The notes under the pieces were generated by a model. That model saw only the letters and a program-made list of their open reading frames with translations. It made no database searches and was not told the origin of the DNA. Positions 11,048-21,966 of a DNA stretch of 64,000 nucleotides are shown one piece after another (the stretch's first letter is position 1; each line of letters starts with the position of its first letter). The DNA lies in assembly GCF_000283155.1 (NCBI RefSeq), contig NW_004454197.1, positions 18,939,559-19,003,558 of the forward strand, written 5' to 3'. The stretch comes from Ceratotherium simum simum (taxonomy: Eukaryota; Chordata; Mammalia; Perissodactyla; Rhinocerotidae). A program made the translations under genes and the position numbers.

Positions 11048-12216
11048 CAGTTCTCAAAGAGGGCTCTGCAGAAAACCTTGTAGTGACTCAGTGAGGTTAA
11101 AACTATTTTCATAATAATGCTAAGATGTTATCTTCCCTTTTCACTGTCTTGATATTTGCACTGATAATGTAAGAGCAACATCTGATAAAAATGCCGGCTG
11201 CCTAGTGAAATCAAGGCAGTAGCACCCATTTGTACGAATATTAATCATATTCTTTACTGCCATGCCCTTTTAGGGAGAAAAAAGCCATTATGATGTAAGA
11301 ATGTCCTTGACGTAGGAGTAAAAATCATTAATTTTATTAAATCTCAACTCTTAGGTATACGTCTTTTAAATATTCTATGTAATAAAATGAGAGCTACACA
11401 CAAAACACATCTGATGCACACAGAAGTGTGATTGTAGTCTCAAAAGCACTTGTGCGATTGTTTGAGTTGCAAGCTGAACTAGCTGCTTTTCTTCTGGGAG
11501 ACTATTTTGACTTGACAGAATGGCTGATGGACAGAATAAGTTTTTTTCAAAGTAGGATACTTGGCAGATATTTTCTCAAAAAAGAATGAAGTGAACCTGT
11601 CATTTCAGGGAAAACAACTGAGAGTATGTTGATCATCAGTTGCCGCTGCTGATAAACTTAAAGCAATCAAGTGAAAATTAGAAATTTGGAAAACTTGTAT
11701 TCACCACCATGAGTTTGGCAGCATAAGACATTTCTGATGTGACTGGTGGTCAGATCAATAAAACAATTTTTTATGATACTGTAAAATCATGATTCAACAT
11801 TTAGAAAATCTGCTAAACTCAATGAAGCAATATTTTCCAAATGAGCAATACGTGACGCCATGAAACGATGTAAAGGTAAAAGACACATGCAAAGTGGAGT
11901 CAATAACCTGCGGATTTTAATGTCACAGAGTATGACATTTATATAATTTCAGATTTCACTTTGTCAGTAATCTTTAAGAACTATTACTATTGAGTTAGGG
12001 TGTAGAATCAAAAAAAATTGCAAAATTATCTGACTTGGCTACAAAAATAATCCTTCTTTTTTCAACCACATATTTGTGTGAGCTCAGTTTCACCCATAAA
12101 CGTCCACCACACCAACATAAGACAAGAGACTGATTATAGAAGAAGATATAAGAATCTAGCTGTCATCTACTAAGGCAGACACTAAGGAGATTTGCAAAAA
12201 TACAAAGCAGTGCCAT
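11048..12216 (+). pseudogene. hAT-type DNA transposon, 5' part with transposase remnant
   Basis: The left end CAGTTCTCAAAGAGGGC resembles Charlie-type hAT termini. Within it, reading from 11555 in one frame gives GYLADIFSKKNEVNLSFQGK (11555-11614), then after an in-frame stop an AAADKLKAIK block, another stop, and a KLEIWKTCIHHHEFGS block. This pattern matches the hAT transposase-like core of the ZBED5/GTF2IRD2-type domesticated proteins as I recall them. The frame has stop codons and shifts, so it is dead. The element is split by the L1 at 12217-20518 and resumes at 20519. The homology is from memory; a protein search would confirm it. Confidence 0.65.
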
Positions 12217-12761
12217 AGCAGATCAGCAAGACGGCAGAACAGGAAGCCCCAGACCCTCCTTGTTCTCACAGAGATACTGATTCAAAAACAATACATAGAC
12301 CAATACCCTTTGTGAGAAATCCAGAAAACAGTTAAGAATCTCCTGCACCCTAGGTGGCACAAAACCAGCTGCAATGAAGCCAATAGGAAAATGTGTGGCA
12401 CCCTCTAACCATAGTCCCTCTCCCTGACATAGCATCACATGATTGGGAGAAAACACCAGCTCCTGGCTTCTCCCTGGAGGCGGGGAGAAGACTGGACTGC
12501 ATGACCATCATTTCGACTTTTAATAGAGAAGAAGCGGGGAGCCTGTCTGAGAGACTGGCTTCTATCTCACCTGTCTTGGAGCATGGATGGGACCCAATAT
12601 ACTCTAGATGACAGGGGACCACCGAGAACTTAAGAGCACTGGGCAGTGTTCTGCTTATTCAGAGGAACCACAGCACAGCAGACTTACACCACAGGGAGTA
12701 AGAGATTACAAGCTCCTGAAATAAGGAAACCAGTAAATCCCTCTAATCAGAATTCTGCATT

Positions 12762-13022
12762 GGGGCCGGCCCAGTGGTACAAGCGGTTAAGCGCTCACGC
12801 TCCGCTGCGGTGGCCCGGGGTTCGCCGGTTCGGATCCCAGGCGCACACTGACACACTGCTTGCAGAGCCATGCTGCGGTGGCATCCCATATAAAGTAGAG
12901 GAAGATGGGTATGGATGTGAGCTCAGGGCCAATCTTCCTCAGCAAAAAAAAAAAAAAAAGGAGGAGGATTGGCATCAGATGTTAGCTCAGTGCTGATCTT
13001 CCTCACAAAAAAAAAAAAAAAA
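12762..13022 (+). mobile_element. ERE SINE, type with two tail modules
   Basis: tRNA-derived head GGGGCCGGCCCAGTGGTACA with A box, a B box at GGTTCGGATCC, then CCCATATAAAGTAGAGGAAGA and two GATG-TAGCTCAG.../CTTCCTCA tail modules separated by a poly(A) run, ending in poly(A). The target duplication AGAATTCTGC (12749-12758; second copy 13022-13031) shows it inserted into the L1 5' region. Confidence 0.95.
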
Positions 13023-13710
13023 GAATTCTGCGTGTACAAGTCCAAAGAAGGTACAACCACAGAAAAGGCTTGAAAAGCCCCCAGAATCTCTAGCCAGGCT
13101 GATTGGTGAAGGTCTTCCCCTGTAAAAAGCCAGTACATAAAGGAAGAGAAGTGGCTGGCTTTTCCAAATGTGCGGATACCAACACCAAGTTACAATAAAC
13201 ACAAACAAACAAGAGAAAACAGCCTAGTCAAAGGAAAAAAATAAATCTATAGAAACTGACCCTATAGAAATGGAGGTATATGAGTCACCAAAGAATTCAA
13301 AATAACAGTCATAGAGATGCTCAGTGAGCTCAGGAAAATGATGAATAAACAAAATGAGAATTTCAACACAGAGATTAAAAATATTAAAAAAGAAACAAAC
13401 ATAAATTTTGGAGCTGCAGAATGCAATAATTGAACTGAAAAATTCACTAGAGATGTTCAACAGACTTGAACAAACAGAAGAAAGAATCAGACAACTCAAG
13501 ACAGATCATTTGAAATAATCCAGAGGAGCAAAAAGAAAAATAGAATCAAGAAACAGTGAAGAAAGCCCAAGGGCTTCTGGGACTTCATGAAGTGGCCCAG
13601 TCCTACCAGCACTCCTATAAAGAGAAGAGAGCAAGAAAAGTACAGAAAGTTCATTGAAAGGAACAATAGCTGAAAACTTCCTAAATCCAGGAAGGAAATA
13701 AATATCCAGA

Positions 13711-13758
13711 TTCAAGAAGCCTAAAAAATCCCAATTCAAGAAGCCTAAAAAATCCCAA
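13711..13758 (+). repeat. 24-bp tandem duplication inside L1
   Basis: The unit beginning TTCAAGAAGCCTAAAAAATC occurs twice back to back (13711-13734 and 13735-13758), identical. A private slippage duplication in the 5' region of the host L1. Confidence 0.9.
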
Positions 13759-14562
13759 TTAAGATCCAAAAAAGTCCACAATGGGACAATTTACAAACTG
13801 TCAAATGTAAAAGACAAAGAGAGAATTCTGAAAGTAGCCAAAGAAAAGGGATTTGTCACATACAAAGGAACACCCACAAGATTTTGAGCAGATTTCTCAG
13901 CAGAAAGCTTTCAAGCCAGAAGGAAATAGAATGATATATTCAAAACGCTGAAAGAAAAAAGCAGCCAATTGAGAATATCATACCTGGCATAAAAAAAAAA
14001 AAAAGAGAGACTTTCCAAGATAAGTAAAAGGTGCGGAAGTTCATCATCACTAGACCTACTTTATAAGATGTATACAAGGAGAGTTCTTCAAGTTGAAACA
14101 AAGGATGCTAAACAGCAACATTAAGGCATAGGAAAGTATAAAGTTTGCTGGTAAATGTAAATATATAGACAAATACAAAATACTGTAATACTGTAACAGT
14201 GGTGCACAAATCACTTTTAATTCTGATATAGTGTTAAAAGACAAAAGATAAAAATAATTATAACTTTATTAAAAATAATTATAAAAATTCTATATAATTA
14301 ATTATATAGAAATATGTTAATGGATACACAATTTAAAAAGAGGTAATTTGTGATATCAATAACATAGGTGCATAGAGGGGGAAACTAAAAGTGTAGAATT
14401 TTTATATGCAATTGAATTTAAGTTATCAGCTTATAGTACATTGCTATAACAATAAGGTGTTCTCTGGAAGTCCAATGGTAACTGCAAAGAAAAACCTATA
14501 GAATATACACAAAAGAAAATGAGAAAGGGATCAAACGATATCACTACAAAAAATCAATGAAA

Positions 14563-15737
14563 AGCAGCAAAAGCAAAAATAAACAAGTGGGATCACATCC
14601 AATTAAAAAGCTTCTGCACAGCAAAGGAAACAATCAACAAAATGAAAAGGCAACCTAATGAATGGGAGAAAATATTTGCAAATCATATATCTGATAAGGG
14701 GTTAATATACAAAATATATAAAGCACTCATAAAACTCAACAGCAAAAAAACCAAACAATCCAAATAAAAAATGGGCAGAAGATCTGAATAGACATTTTTC
14801 CAAAGAAGACATACTAATGGCCAATAGGTACAAGAGAAGATGCTCAACATCACTAATTAACAGAGAAATGCAAATCAAAACCACAATGAGATATCACCTC
14901 ACACTTGTTAGGCTATTATCAAAAAGACAAGAAATAACAAGTGTTGGCGAGGATATGGAGAAGAGGGACTGTTTGTGCACTGTTGGTGGGAATGTAAATT
15001 GGTACAGCCACTATGGAAAATAGTATGTAAGTTCCTCAAAAAATTAAAAATAGAAATACTATATGATCCAGCAATTCCACTTCTGGGTATTTATCTGAAG
15101 AAAATGAAAATACCAACATGAAAAGATATATGCACCCCCATGTTCATTGCAGCATAATTTATAATAGCCAAGATATGGAAACAACCTAAGTGTCCATCGA
15201 TGGACATGAAGAAAATGTGATATATTAATATAATGGAATATTATTCAGCCCTAAGTAAAGAATGAAATCTTGCCATTTATGACAACATGGATGGACCCTG
15301 AGGGCATTATGCTAAGTGAATAAGTCACTTAGAGTAACACAAATACCGTTTGATCTCACTGATAAGTGGAATCTAAAAAAAAAAAACAAACAGCTCATAG
15401 ATACAGAGAACAGATTGGTGGTTGCCAGAGGTGGATGGTGGAAGGTGGCAAAATGGATGAAGGGGGTCAAAAGGTACCAACTTCCAGTTATAAAATAAAT
15501 AAGTCATGGGGATGTAATGTACAGCATGGTTACTATAGTTAATAAGGCTATACTACATATTTGCTAAGAGACTAGATCTTAAAAGCTCTCATCACAAGAA
15601 AAAACATTTTTTGTAACCATGTAAGGTGATGGATGTGACATAGACTAATTGTGATCATTTTGCAACATATACAAATATTGAATCATCATGTTGTACACCT
15701 GAAACTAATATAATGTTATATGTCAATTATATCTCAG
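14563..15737 (+). mobile_element. 5'-truncated L1 nested in the larger L1
   Basis: The host L1 sequence stops at 14562 and resumes at 15753. The insert starts in late ORF2 (AAGCAAAAATAAACAAGTGGG) and runs through 'gggcagaagatctgaatagac' (14773) and 'gaaacaacctaagtgtcc' (15179) to an L1MA-type 3' end ATGTTGTACACCTGAAAC/TGTCAATTATATCTC. The 15-bp flanks 14548-14562 and 15738-15752 (AAAAAATCAATGAAA / AAAAAATCAGTGAAA) match at 14 of 15. It is a classic 5'-truncated insertion of about 1.2 kb. The frame at 14817-15023 is a fragment of its 3' coding end. Confidence 0.9.
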
Positions 15738-15752
15738 AAAAAATCAGTGAAA

Positions 15753-18012
15753 TACAAAGGAAAAAAAGAGAGCAAGAAAGGAAAAGAGAGACAAAAGAGC
15801 TACAAGGCAGAGAGAAAACAACAATATGGCAATAGTAAGTCCTTCCCTAACAATAATTACTTTAAATATAAATGCATTAAGCTTCCCAATCAAAAGACAT
15901 AGAGTGCCTAAATGGATTAGAAAAAAACCACACACACACACAAGATCCAATTCTATGCTGTCTATAAGTGACTCATTTTAGACTTAAGAACATATATAGG
16001 CTGAAAGTAAAAGGGTGAAAAAAGATATTCCATGCAAATGACATCTAAAAGAGAGCAGAGGTTGCCATACGCACATCACACAAAAGAGACTTTAAGTCAA
16101 AAACTGTCACAAGAACAAAAGGACATTATATAATGATAAAAGGTTCAATACATGAAGGTAAAATAACAATTAAAAATATATATGCACCCTGCATGAAAGC
16201 ACTTAAATATATGAAGAAAATATTGACAGAACCCAAGGGAGAATTCGACAGCAACACAAAAATAGTAGGAGATTTTAATACTCCACTTTCAATAATGGAT
16301 AGGGTATCCAGACAGAAGATCAATAAGGAAACAGCTGATTTGACCAACATTATAGACCAAACAGACATATACTGAACATTCCAACAAACTGCAGCAGAAT
16401 ACAGATTCTTCTCAAGCACACACAGAACATTCTCCAGGATAGATCACATATTAAGTCAGGAAACAAATCTTATCAAATTTAATAAGATTAAAATCATACC
16501 AAGTATCTTTTCCAACACATGGAATGAAACTAAAATCAGTAACAGAAGGAAAACTGGAAAATTGACAAATATGTGGAAATTAAACAACACACTCTTGAAC
16601 AGCCAATGAGTCAAAGAAGAAATAAAAAGTGGTATCAAAAAATACCTTGGGACAAATAAAAATGGAAACGCAACATACCAAAACTTATGGGATGCAGCAA
16701 ACCAATATTAAGCAGGGAGTTTATAGCAATAACGTCTACAGTAAAGAAGAAGAGAGATCTCAAATAAACAACATAACTGTGCACCTCAAGGGACTAGAAA
16801 AAAAATAACAAGCCAAGCCCAAAGTTAGCAGAAGGAAGGAAATAATAAAGACTAGAGTAGAAATAAATAAAGTAGTGAAGAGAAAAAAAATTAAGGAAAC
16901 TAATAGTGGGTTTTTTGAAAAGAAAAAAAAAAAAAAACACCAAACTTGATAAACCTTTAGCTAGACTAAGATAGAGAAGACTCAAATAAAATCAGAAATG
17001 AAAGAGCAGACATTCCAACTGATGTCACAGAAATAAACAGGATTATAAGAGACTACTATAAAATTATACACCAACAAATTGGATAACCTGACAGAAATGG
17101 ATAAATTCCCAGAAGAATACAACCTACTATGATTGAATCATGAAGAAATAGAAATCTGAACAGACCTATAACTAGTAAGGAGACTGAATCAGTAATCAAA
17201 ACTTCCTAAGAAAGAAAAGCTCAAGACCAGATGGCTTCACTGGTGAATTCTACCAAATATTTAAAGAAGAATTAACGCCAATCTTCTCAAACTCTTCCAG
17301 AAAGTTGAAGAGGAGGGAACACTTCCAAATTCATTTTATGAAACCAGCATTACCCTGACATCAATGCCATAAAAAAAAACATTACAACAAAAGAAAATTA
17401 CAGACCAATATCTCTGATGAATAAAGATGCAAAAGTACTCAACAATATTCTAGCAAACTGAATTCAGCAGCACATTAAAAGGACTGCACACACGATGCCC
17501 AAGTGGGATTTATCCCTGTGATACAAAGATGGTTCAACATATGAAAATTAACCAATGTGATACACCACATTACCAGAATGAAGGAAAAAAATCACATGAT
17601 CCTCTCAACAGATGCAGAAAAAGCAACTGACAAAATTCAGCACTCTTTCATGATAAAAACACTCAAAAAACTAGGAACAGAAGGAAATTACCTCAACATA
17701 ACAAAAGCCATCTATGACAAGCCTACAGCTAACATCATACTCAACAGTAAAAAACTGAAAGCTTTTCCTCTAAAATTAGGAACAAGGCAAGGATGCCCCC
17801 CCCTCAATGCTCTATTCTATATACTACTGCAAGTTCTAGTCAGAGCAATTAGGCAAGAAAAAGAAATAAAATGCATCCAGATCAAAAAGGAAAATTATCT
17901 CTGTTCACAGACGCCATTATCTTATATGTAGAAAACCCTAAAGTTTCCACACAAAAACTGTTAGAACTAATACATAAATTCAGCAAAGTTGCAGGACACA
18001 TAATTAACATAC
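15753..18012 (+). pseudogene. Host L1 ORF2 remnant, endonuclease and RT regions
   Basis: ORF2 starts near 15827 with the 'tggcaatagtaagtccttccc' block. The endonuclease part is visible at 16126-16375 (a GDFNTPLS motif reads at about 16267), and a reverse-transcriptase block opens at 17557-17931. There GTRQGCPP stands where an active L1 has GTRQGCPLSP, and the catalytic FADD box is hit by a deletion just upstream, so it reads FTDA in another frame (about 17905). The gene has many stops and frameshifts. It continues after the ERE at 18230. Confidence 0.85.
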
Positions 18013-18025
18013 AAAAATCAAGCAG

Positions 18026-18221
18026 GCGGCCAGCCCCGGTGGCCTAGTGGTTAAGTTCAGGGTTAAGTTCAGCTTGCTCTGCTTCATCGACCTGGGCTTG
18101 GTTCCTGGGCGCAGACCTACTCCGCTCCGCATGTAGCCATGCTGTGCTGGCAGCCCACATACTAAAAAATAGAGGAAAATTGGCACGGATGTTAGCTCAG
18201 GGTGAATCTTCCTCAGCAAAA
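18026..18221 (+). mobile_element. ERE SINE, single tail module
   Basis: Head GGCCAGCCCCGGTGGCCTAG followed by an internal 12-bp duplication GGTTAAGTTCAG (18049-18060 and 18061-18072), a B-box region TTGGTTCCTGG that is decayed, and one GATGTTAGCTCAGGG tail module ending in poly(A). Flanks AAAAATCAA (18013-18021 and 18222-18230) look like a short target duplication in L1 ORF2. Confidence 0.85.
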
Positions 18222-18229
18222 AAAAATCA

Positions 18230-19098
18230 ACTATGTTTCCATACATTAACAACGACTAATTCAAAAGGAAATTAGGAAAACAATGCCATTTAGAAGAGCA
18301 CCAAAAAATATATTTAGGAATAAGCTTAATCAAGAAGGAAAAAGATTTGTACGCTGAAAAACTATAAAACATTGCTGAAATAAAGAAGGCATAAATAAAT
18401 GAAAAGACATCCCATATTCATGAACTGGAAGACTTAATATTGTTAAAATGTCCATAACTACCAAAGTGATCCACAGATTCAATGTAATCTCTATCAAAAT
18501 CCCAATGGAAATTTTTACAGAAATAGAAAAAACAATCCTAAAATTCAAATGGAACCACAAAGGACCCCAGATAACCGAAACAATCTTGAAAAAGAAGAAT
18601 AAAGGTGGAGGCCTCATATTTCCTGATTTCAAAACACACTACAAAGCTACAGTATTCAAAACAATATGGTACTAGCATAAAGACAGATATATAGATCAAT
18701 GGAACAGAACAAAGAGTCCAGGAATAAACCCATGCATGTACTGTCAACTGATCTTCAACGTGGGTGCTAAGAATACACAATGGGGAAAGAACAGTCTCTC
18801 CAATAAATGGTGTTGGGAAAACTGGATATCCACATGCAAAAGAATGAAACTACACCCTATCTTACATCACTTATAAATATTAACTCAAATGGATTAAAGA
18901 TTTAAAGGTAAGACCTTAAACTATAAAACCTGTAGAAGAAACGATAGGGAAAAAGATTTATGACGTTGGTTTTGGCAATGATTTCTTGGATATGACACCA
19001 AAAGAATAAGCAATAAAAGCAAAAATAGACAAGTGGGACTACATCTAACTAAAAAGGTTCCTCACAGCAAAGGAAAGAATTAACAGAATGAAAAGGCA
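18230..19098 (+). pseudogene. Host L1 ORF2 C-terminal part
   Basis: Continues the ORF2 sequence after the ERE. 'ccataactaccaaagtgatcc' (18451), CCTGATTTCAAAACACACTAC (18622), 'aatggtgttgggaaaactgg' (18805) and 'ggcaatgatttcttggatatgacacc' (18974) are standard L1 ORF2 landmarks. Multiple stops. It ends at the next ERE insertion. Confidence 0.85.
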
Positions 19099-19666
19099 GG
19101 GGCCAGCCCATTGGTACCAGTTAAGTGCACGCGCTCCACTGTGGCGGCCAGAGTTCGGATCCCAGGCATGCACCAACGCACCACTTGTCAAGCCATGCTG
19201 TGGCGGCATCCCATATAAAGTGGAGGAAGATGGGCACGGATGTTAGCCCAGGGCCAGTCTTCCTCAGCAAAAAAAGAGGAGGNNNNNNNNNNNNNNNNNN
19301 NNNNNNNNNNNNNNNNNNNNNNNNNNNNNNNNNNNNNNNNNNNNNNNNNNNNNNNNNNNNNNNNNNNNNNNNNNNNNNNNNNNNNNNNNNNNNNNNNNNN
19401 NNNNNNNNNNNNNNNNNNNNNNNNNNNNNNNNNNNNNNNNNNNNNNNNNNNNNNNNNNNNNNNNNNNNNNNNNNNNNNNNNNNNNNNNNNNNNNNNNNNN
19501 NNNNNNNNNNNNNNNNNNNNNNNNNNNNNNNNNNNNNNNNNNNNNNNNNNNNNNNNNGCAAAGATGTTAGCTCAGGGCTAATCTTCCTCAGCAAAAAGAG
19601 GAGGATTGGCAACAGATGTTAGCTCAGGGCCAATCTTCCTCACCAAAAAAAAAAAAAAAGAAAAAA
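19099..19666 (+). mobile_element. ERE SINE(s) with assembly gap inside
   Basis: An ERE head and first tail module run from GGGGCCAGCCCATTGG (19099) to the gap. After the gap, two further tail modules with GATGTTAGCTCAGGG run to poly(A) at about 19666. L1 sequence expected between 'gaatgaaaaggca' (19087) and 'gggcaaatgacttgaatagac' (19667), about 0.14 kb, is absent from the visible bases. It is either in the gap between two separate EREs or deleted. Both readings are possible. Confidence 0.75.
19283..19557. other. Assembly gap (275 N)
   Basis: A run of N between two ERE tail segments. Frames that read through it are artefacts. Confidence 1.
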
Positions 19667-20518
19667 GGGCAAATGACTTGAATAGACATTTTCTCCAAAG
19701 AAGATTTACAAATGGCCAACAGGTATATGAAAAGATGTTCAATATCTCTAATCATCAGGTAAATGCAATTCAAAACCACAATGAGATTTCACTTCACACC
19801 TGTTAGGACAGCTATTATCAACAAAAAAACAAAACAAAAAAACAGAAAATAACAAATGCTGATGAGGATGTAGAGAAATTAGAACACTTGTACACTGTTG
19901 GTGGAAATGTAGAATGGTGTAGGTGCTATGGAAAACAGTATGGAGGGTCGTCAAAATATTAAAAATGTAACTACTATAAGATCCAGCATTCTCGCTTTTG
20001 GGTATATATCCAAAAGAATTGAAAACAGGATCTTGAGGAGATATTTGTTCTCCCATGTTCACTGCAGCATTATTCGCAATAGCAAAGAAGTTAAAATAAC
20101 CTAAATGTCCACCGATGGATGAATGGATAAAGAAAATGTGGTATATGAAACCAATGGAATATTATTCAGCAATAAGAAGAAGGAAATCCTGTCATATACT
20201 ACAGCACGGATGGACCTTTAAGGATACAATGCTAAGTGAAGGACAAATTCTACATGATTCCACTTACAGGAGGCATCAACAGTAGTCAGACACAGTGAAG
20301 TAGGAAACAGAATCAGTGCTGCCAGACTTTGGGGGGTGGGGAAATGGGGATTTGCTGTTCAATGGTACAAAATTTCCTTTATACAAGATGAAAAAATTCT
20401 AGAGATCTGCTGTACAACATTGTGCTTACAGTTAACAATGCTGTACTATATACTTCAAAATTCGTTAAGAGGGTAGATCTCATGTTACGTGTTTCTTACC
20501 ACAATAAAAAAATATATA
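19667..20518 (+). repeat. Host L1 3' end
   Basis: 'gaatagacattttctccaaagaag' through 'ggtatatatccaaaagaattg' and 'aatgtccaccgatggatgaatgg', then a G-rich patch (GGGGGGTGGGGAAATGGGG at 20330-20348) and TTACCACAATAAAAAAAT, the L1MB/L1MC style 3' end. No working frame. Confidence 0.85.
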
Positions 20519-20778
20519 TAAAGCAATGTCACTTTTCTCACGTTTTTTTGTTCTGGAAAATAATTTATTTTTCATCAAAATTTATTATTTATATTAGCAT
20601 GCAATGATTTTATTTTTATTTTCAAAATTAATCAATAAAATATTTTTAAGTTTTCTCATTTTAATTTTTAGTATTGTAAATATTGATAGATATGGCTCAC
20701 TGAAGACTGTTGGGGAGTCTTCAATAATTTCTATGAATGTAAAGGGTTCTTGAAACCAAAAAGGTTGAGACTCACTAG
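20519..20778 (+). mobile_element. hAT-type DNA transposon, 3' part
   Basis: Resumes the element cut at 12216. 'tttttttgttctggaaaataatttatttttcatcaaaa', 'gtaaatattgatagatatggc' and 'aagggttcttgaaaccaaaaaggttgagactcacta' match a Charlie-type 3' end. The terminal GGTTGAGACTCACTAG mirrors the left end CAGTTCTCAAAG imperfectly. Confidence 0.65.
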
Positions 20779-21204
20779 CTTAGCTAGATTATACTCTCAA
20801 TAATACACAAACCCAAAATACTTTTTCCAAATTTTGTTGGTTACACTTACTCATCACATAAACTTTTAAACTTGAATGCTAATGGATTTATCCAAAACTC
20901 AGTTTCTTTAAAACAAAAAGGGTTTTTTTACTTCTTTTAGAAATAATTGAAATATTGCATACAATGTGTCATTGATAACCTTTTCTTATGTTAATGATGA
21001 ATTTTGGATAATTACAAGGTCTTTGTGAAAAGGATCAATAGATTAGTCTTTTAGCGTTTCCTTAGACTAAAAAAAAAAAAAAAAAAAAAAACCTATCAGG
21101 CCTTGATACCTTGTGAGAAAGCAAAAGGAAGTAAATGTAACATGTAAAACAATAAAAGACAAACTGAAAAATGCTAGTAATATGAACAGAGCAAACAGTA
21201 AATG
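20779..21204. other. Unique sequence with poly(A) run
   Basis: A run of A near 21070-21091 is present. Nothing else was recognised. Confidence 0.4.
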
Positions 21205-21412
21205 ACTGCTACTCTATTCCAGACACTGACCTAGCTTACTTCCTCCTCTCAACAGCCTTGTGAGGTAGACATTATTATCATCGTTGTGCACATAAGGACA
21301 GGTGAGACTGTGGTGTTTAATAACTTGTCCAAGCTAGCAATGGGCAGAGCTGGGATCTGGAGTCCTGGTGCCAGGACTGGAACCAAGGCCTCTGATTTCA
21401 GAGCTACCTTCT
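21205..21412 (-). repeat. MIR SINE (antisense)
   Basis: CCTTGTGAGGTAGACATTATTATCATC, 'aacttgtccaagctagcaatgggcagagctgggatctgg' and 'ggcctctgatttcagagctac' are the antisense MIR order. The edge is followed by an imperfect (TG)n run at 21413-21445. Confidence 0.8.
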
Positions 21413-21445
21413 GTGTGTGTGGGTGTGTGTGTGTTTGTGTGGATA
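21413..21445. repeat. Imperfect (TG)n microsatellite
   Basis: TGTGTGTGTGGG and further TG units, interrupted by GG and TT. Confidence 0.85.
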
Positions 21446-21966
21446 CGTGTGGTGTGTCTTGTTTAAAGGGACAGAGTTTTTGTGTTTTCAAATACATGCA
21501 TCTTCTGAGCTGCTATGTCGTTTGAGCTAAAAAGAGCAAATCTGGGTCAGCAGCAATGCCACCAGCTGTGAAACAGGTCAAGAAAAATAGAAATCATTGA
21601 GCCTGGGAAATTACCAGGGGGATCAGGGAATGCCATGTCGCTGCTCTCAGTTGGAGACAAAAATAAATAAACTTGTCCTGAAAAGTGCAGAAGGTGCAGG
21701 CAATTCCATAGCACTCACGCCAGACCAAAGACCTCCAGAGAGGAGAAAGCGGAGACAGGCTGCGTCAGTGAGAACGGAGTTCTGTTGGCTCCATCCAAGT
21801 ATTTTCTTCTCTTGCACGTGCTTTTTGGAGGGGTAGCCTGTGTGCCTGGGCATGCACAGAAACAAGTAGGGAGCATCAATTACACATTTCTGTCTCTCTC
21901 CTCTCTGCCAGTGGCAAACAGAGGCACGGTAGTGAAGGCCTTGGGATTCCAGGAATGATATGCCAA
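21446..21966. other. Unique sequence, no gene seen
   Basis: Open frames at 21597-21836 (forward) and 21647-21979 (reverse) overlap one another. Neither has a recognisable domain. Confidence 0.45.

Larger units (their letters stand above)
12217..20518 (+). mobile_element. Nearly full-length old L1, itself interrupted four times
   Basis: An L1 in plus orientation. The 5' region starts near GCAAGACGGCAGAACAGGAAG (12229). An L1 upstream/ORF1-region block covers 13800-14500, ORF2 endonuclease through reverse transcriptase covers about 15850-18900, and the 3' UTR ends in an ACCACAATAAAA tail. Foreign inserts are an ERE (12762-13022), a second L1 (14563-15737), an ERE (18026-18221) and an ERE with an N gap (19099-19666). 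Subtracting them leaves about 6.1 kb, a normal full L1 length. Flanks AAAGCAGTGCCAT (12204-12216) and AAAGCAATGTCAC (20523-20535 region) are a decayed target duplication. The 3' end looks L1MB/L1MC-like. Both coding regions are broken. Confidence 0.85.

Noticed and set aside
12646..12996. 116-codon frame and similar frames at 27699-27923 and 34833-35102
   Set aside because: They read across ERE heads and tail modules; repeated peptides such as SSGPIFLSKKR come from the tail module.
17557..17931. 124-codon open frame as a gene
   Set aside because: It is the reverse-transcriptase block of a broken L1 ORF2 (GTRQGCPP, damaged FADD box).
19121..19622. Long frames at the N gap
   Set aside because: They exist only because N codons were read through; flanks are ERE SINE.
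11048..20778. A firm hAT target duplication around the split element
   Set aside because: Candidate flanks GAAACTAG and TTAGCTAG share only 5 of 8 bases, too weak to claim.
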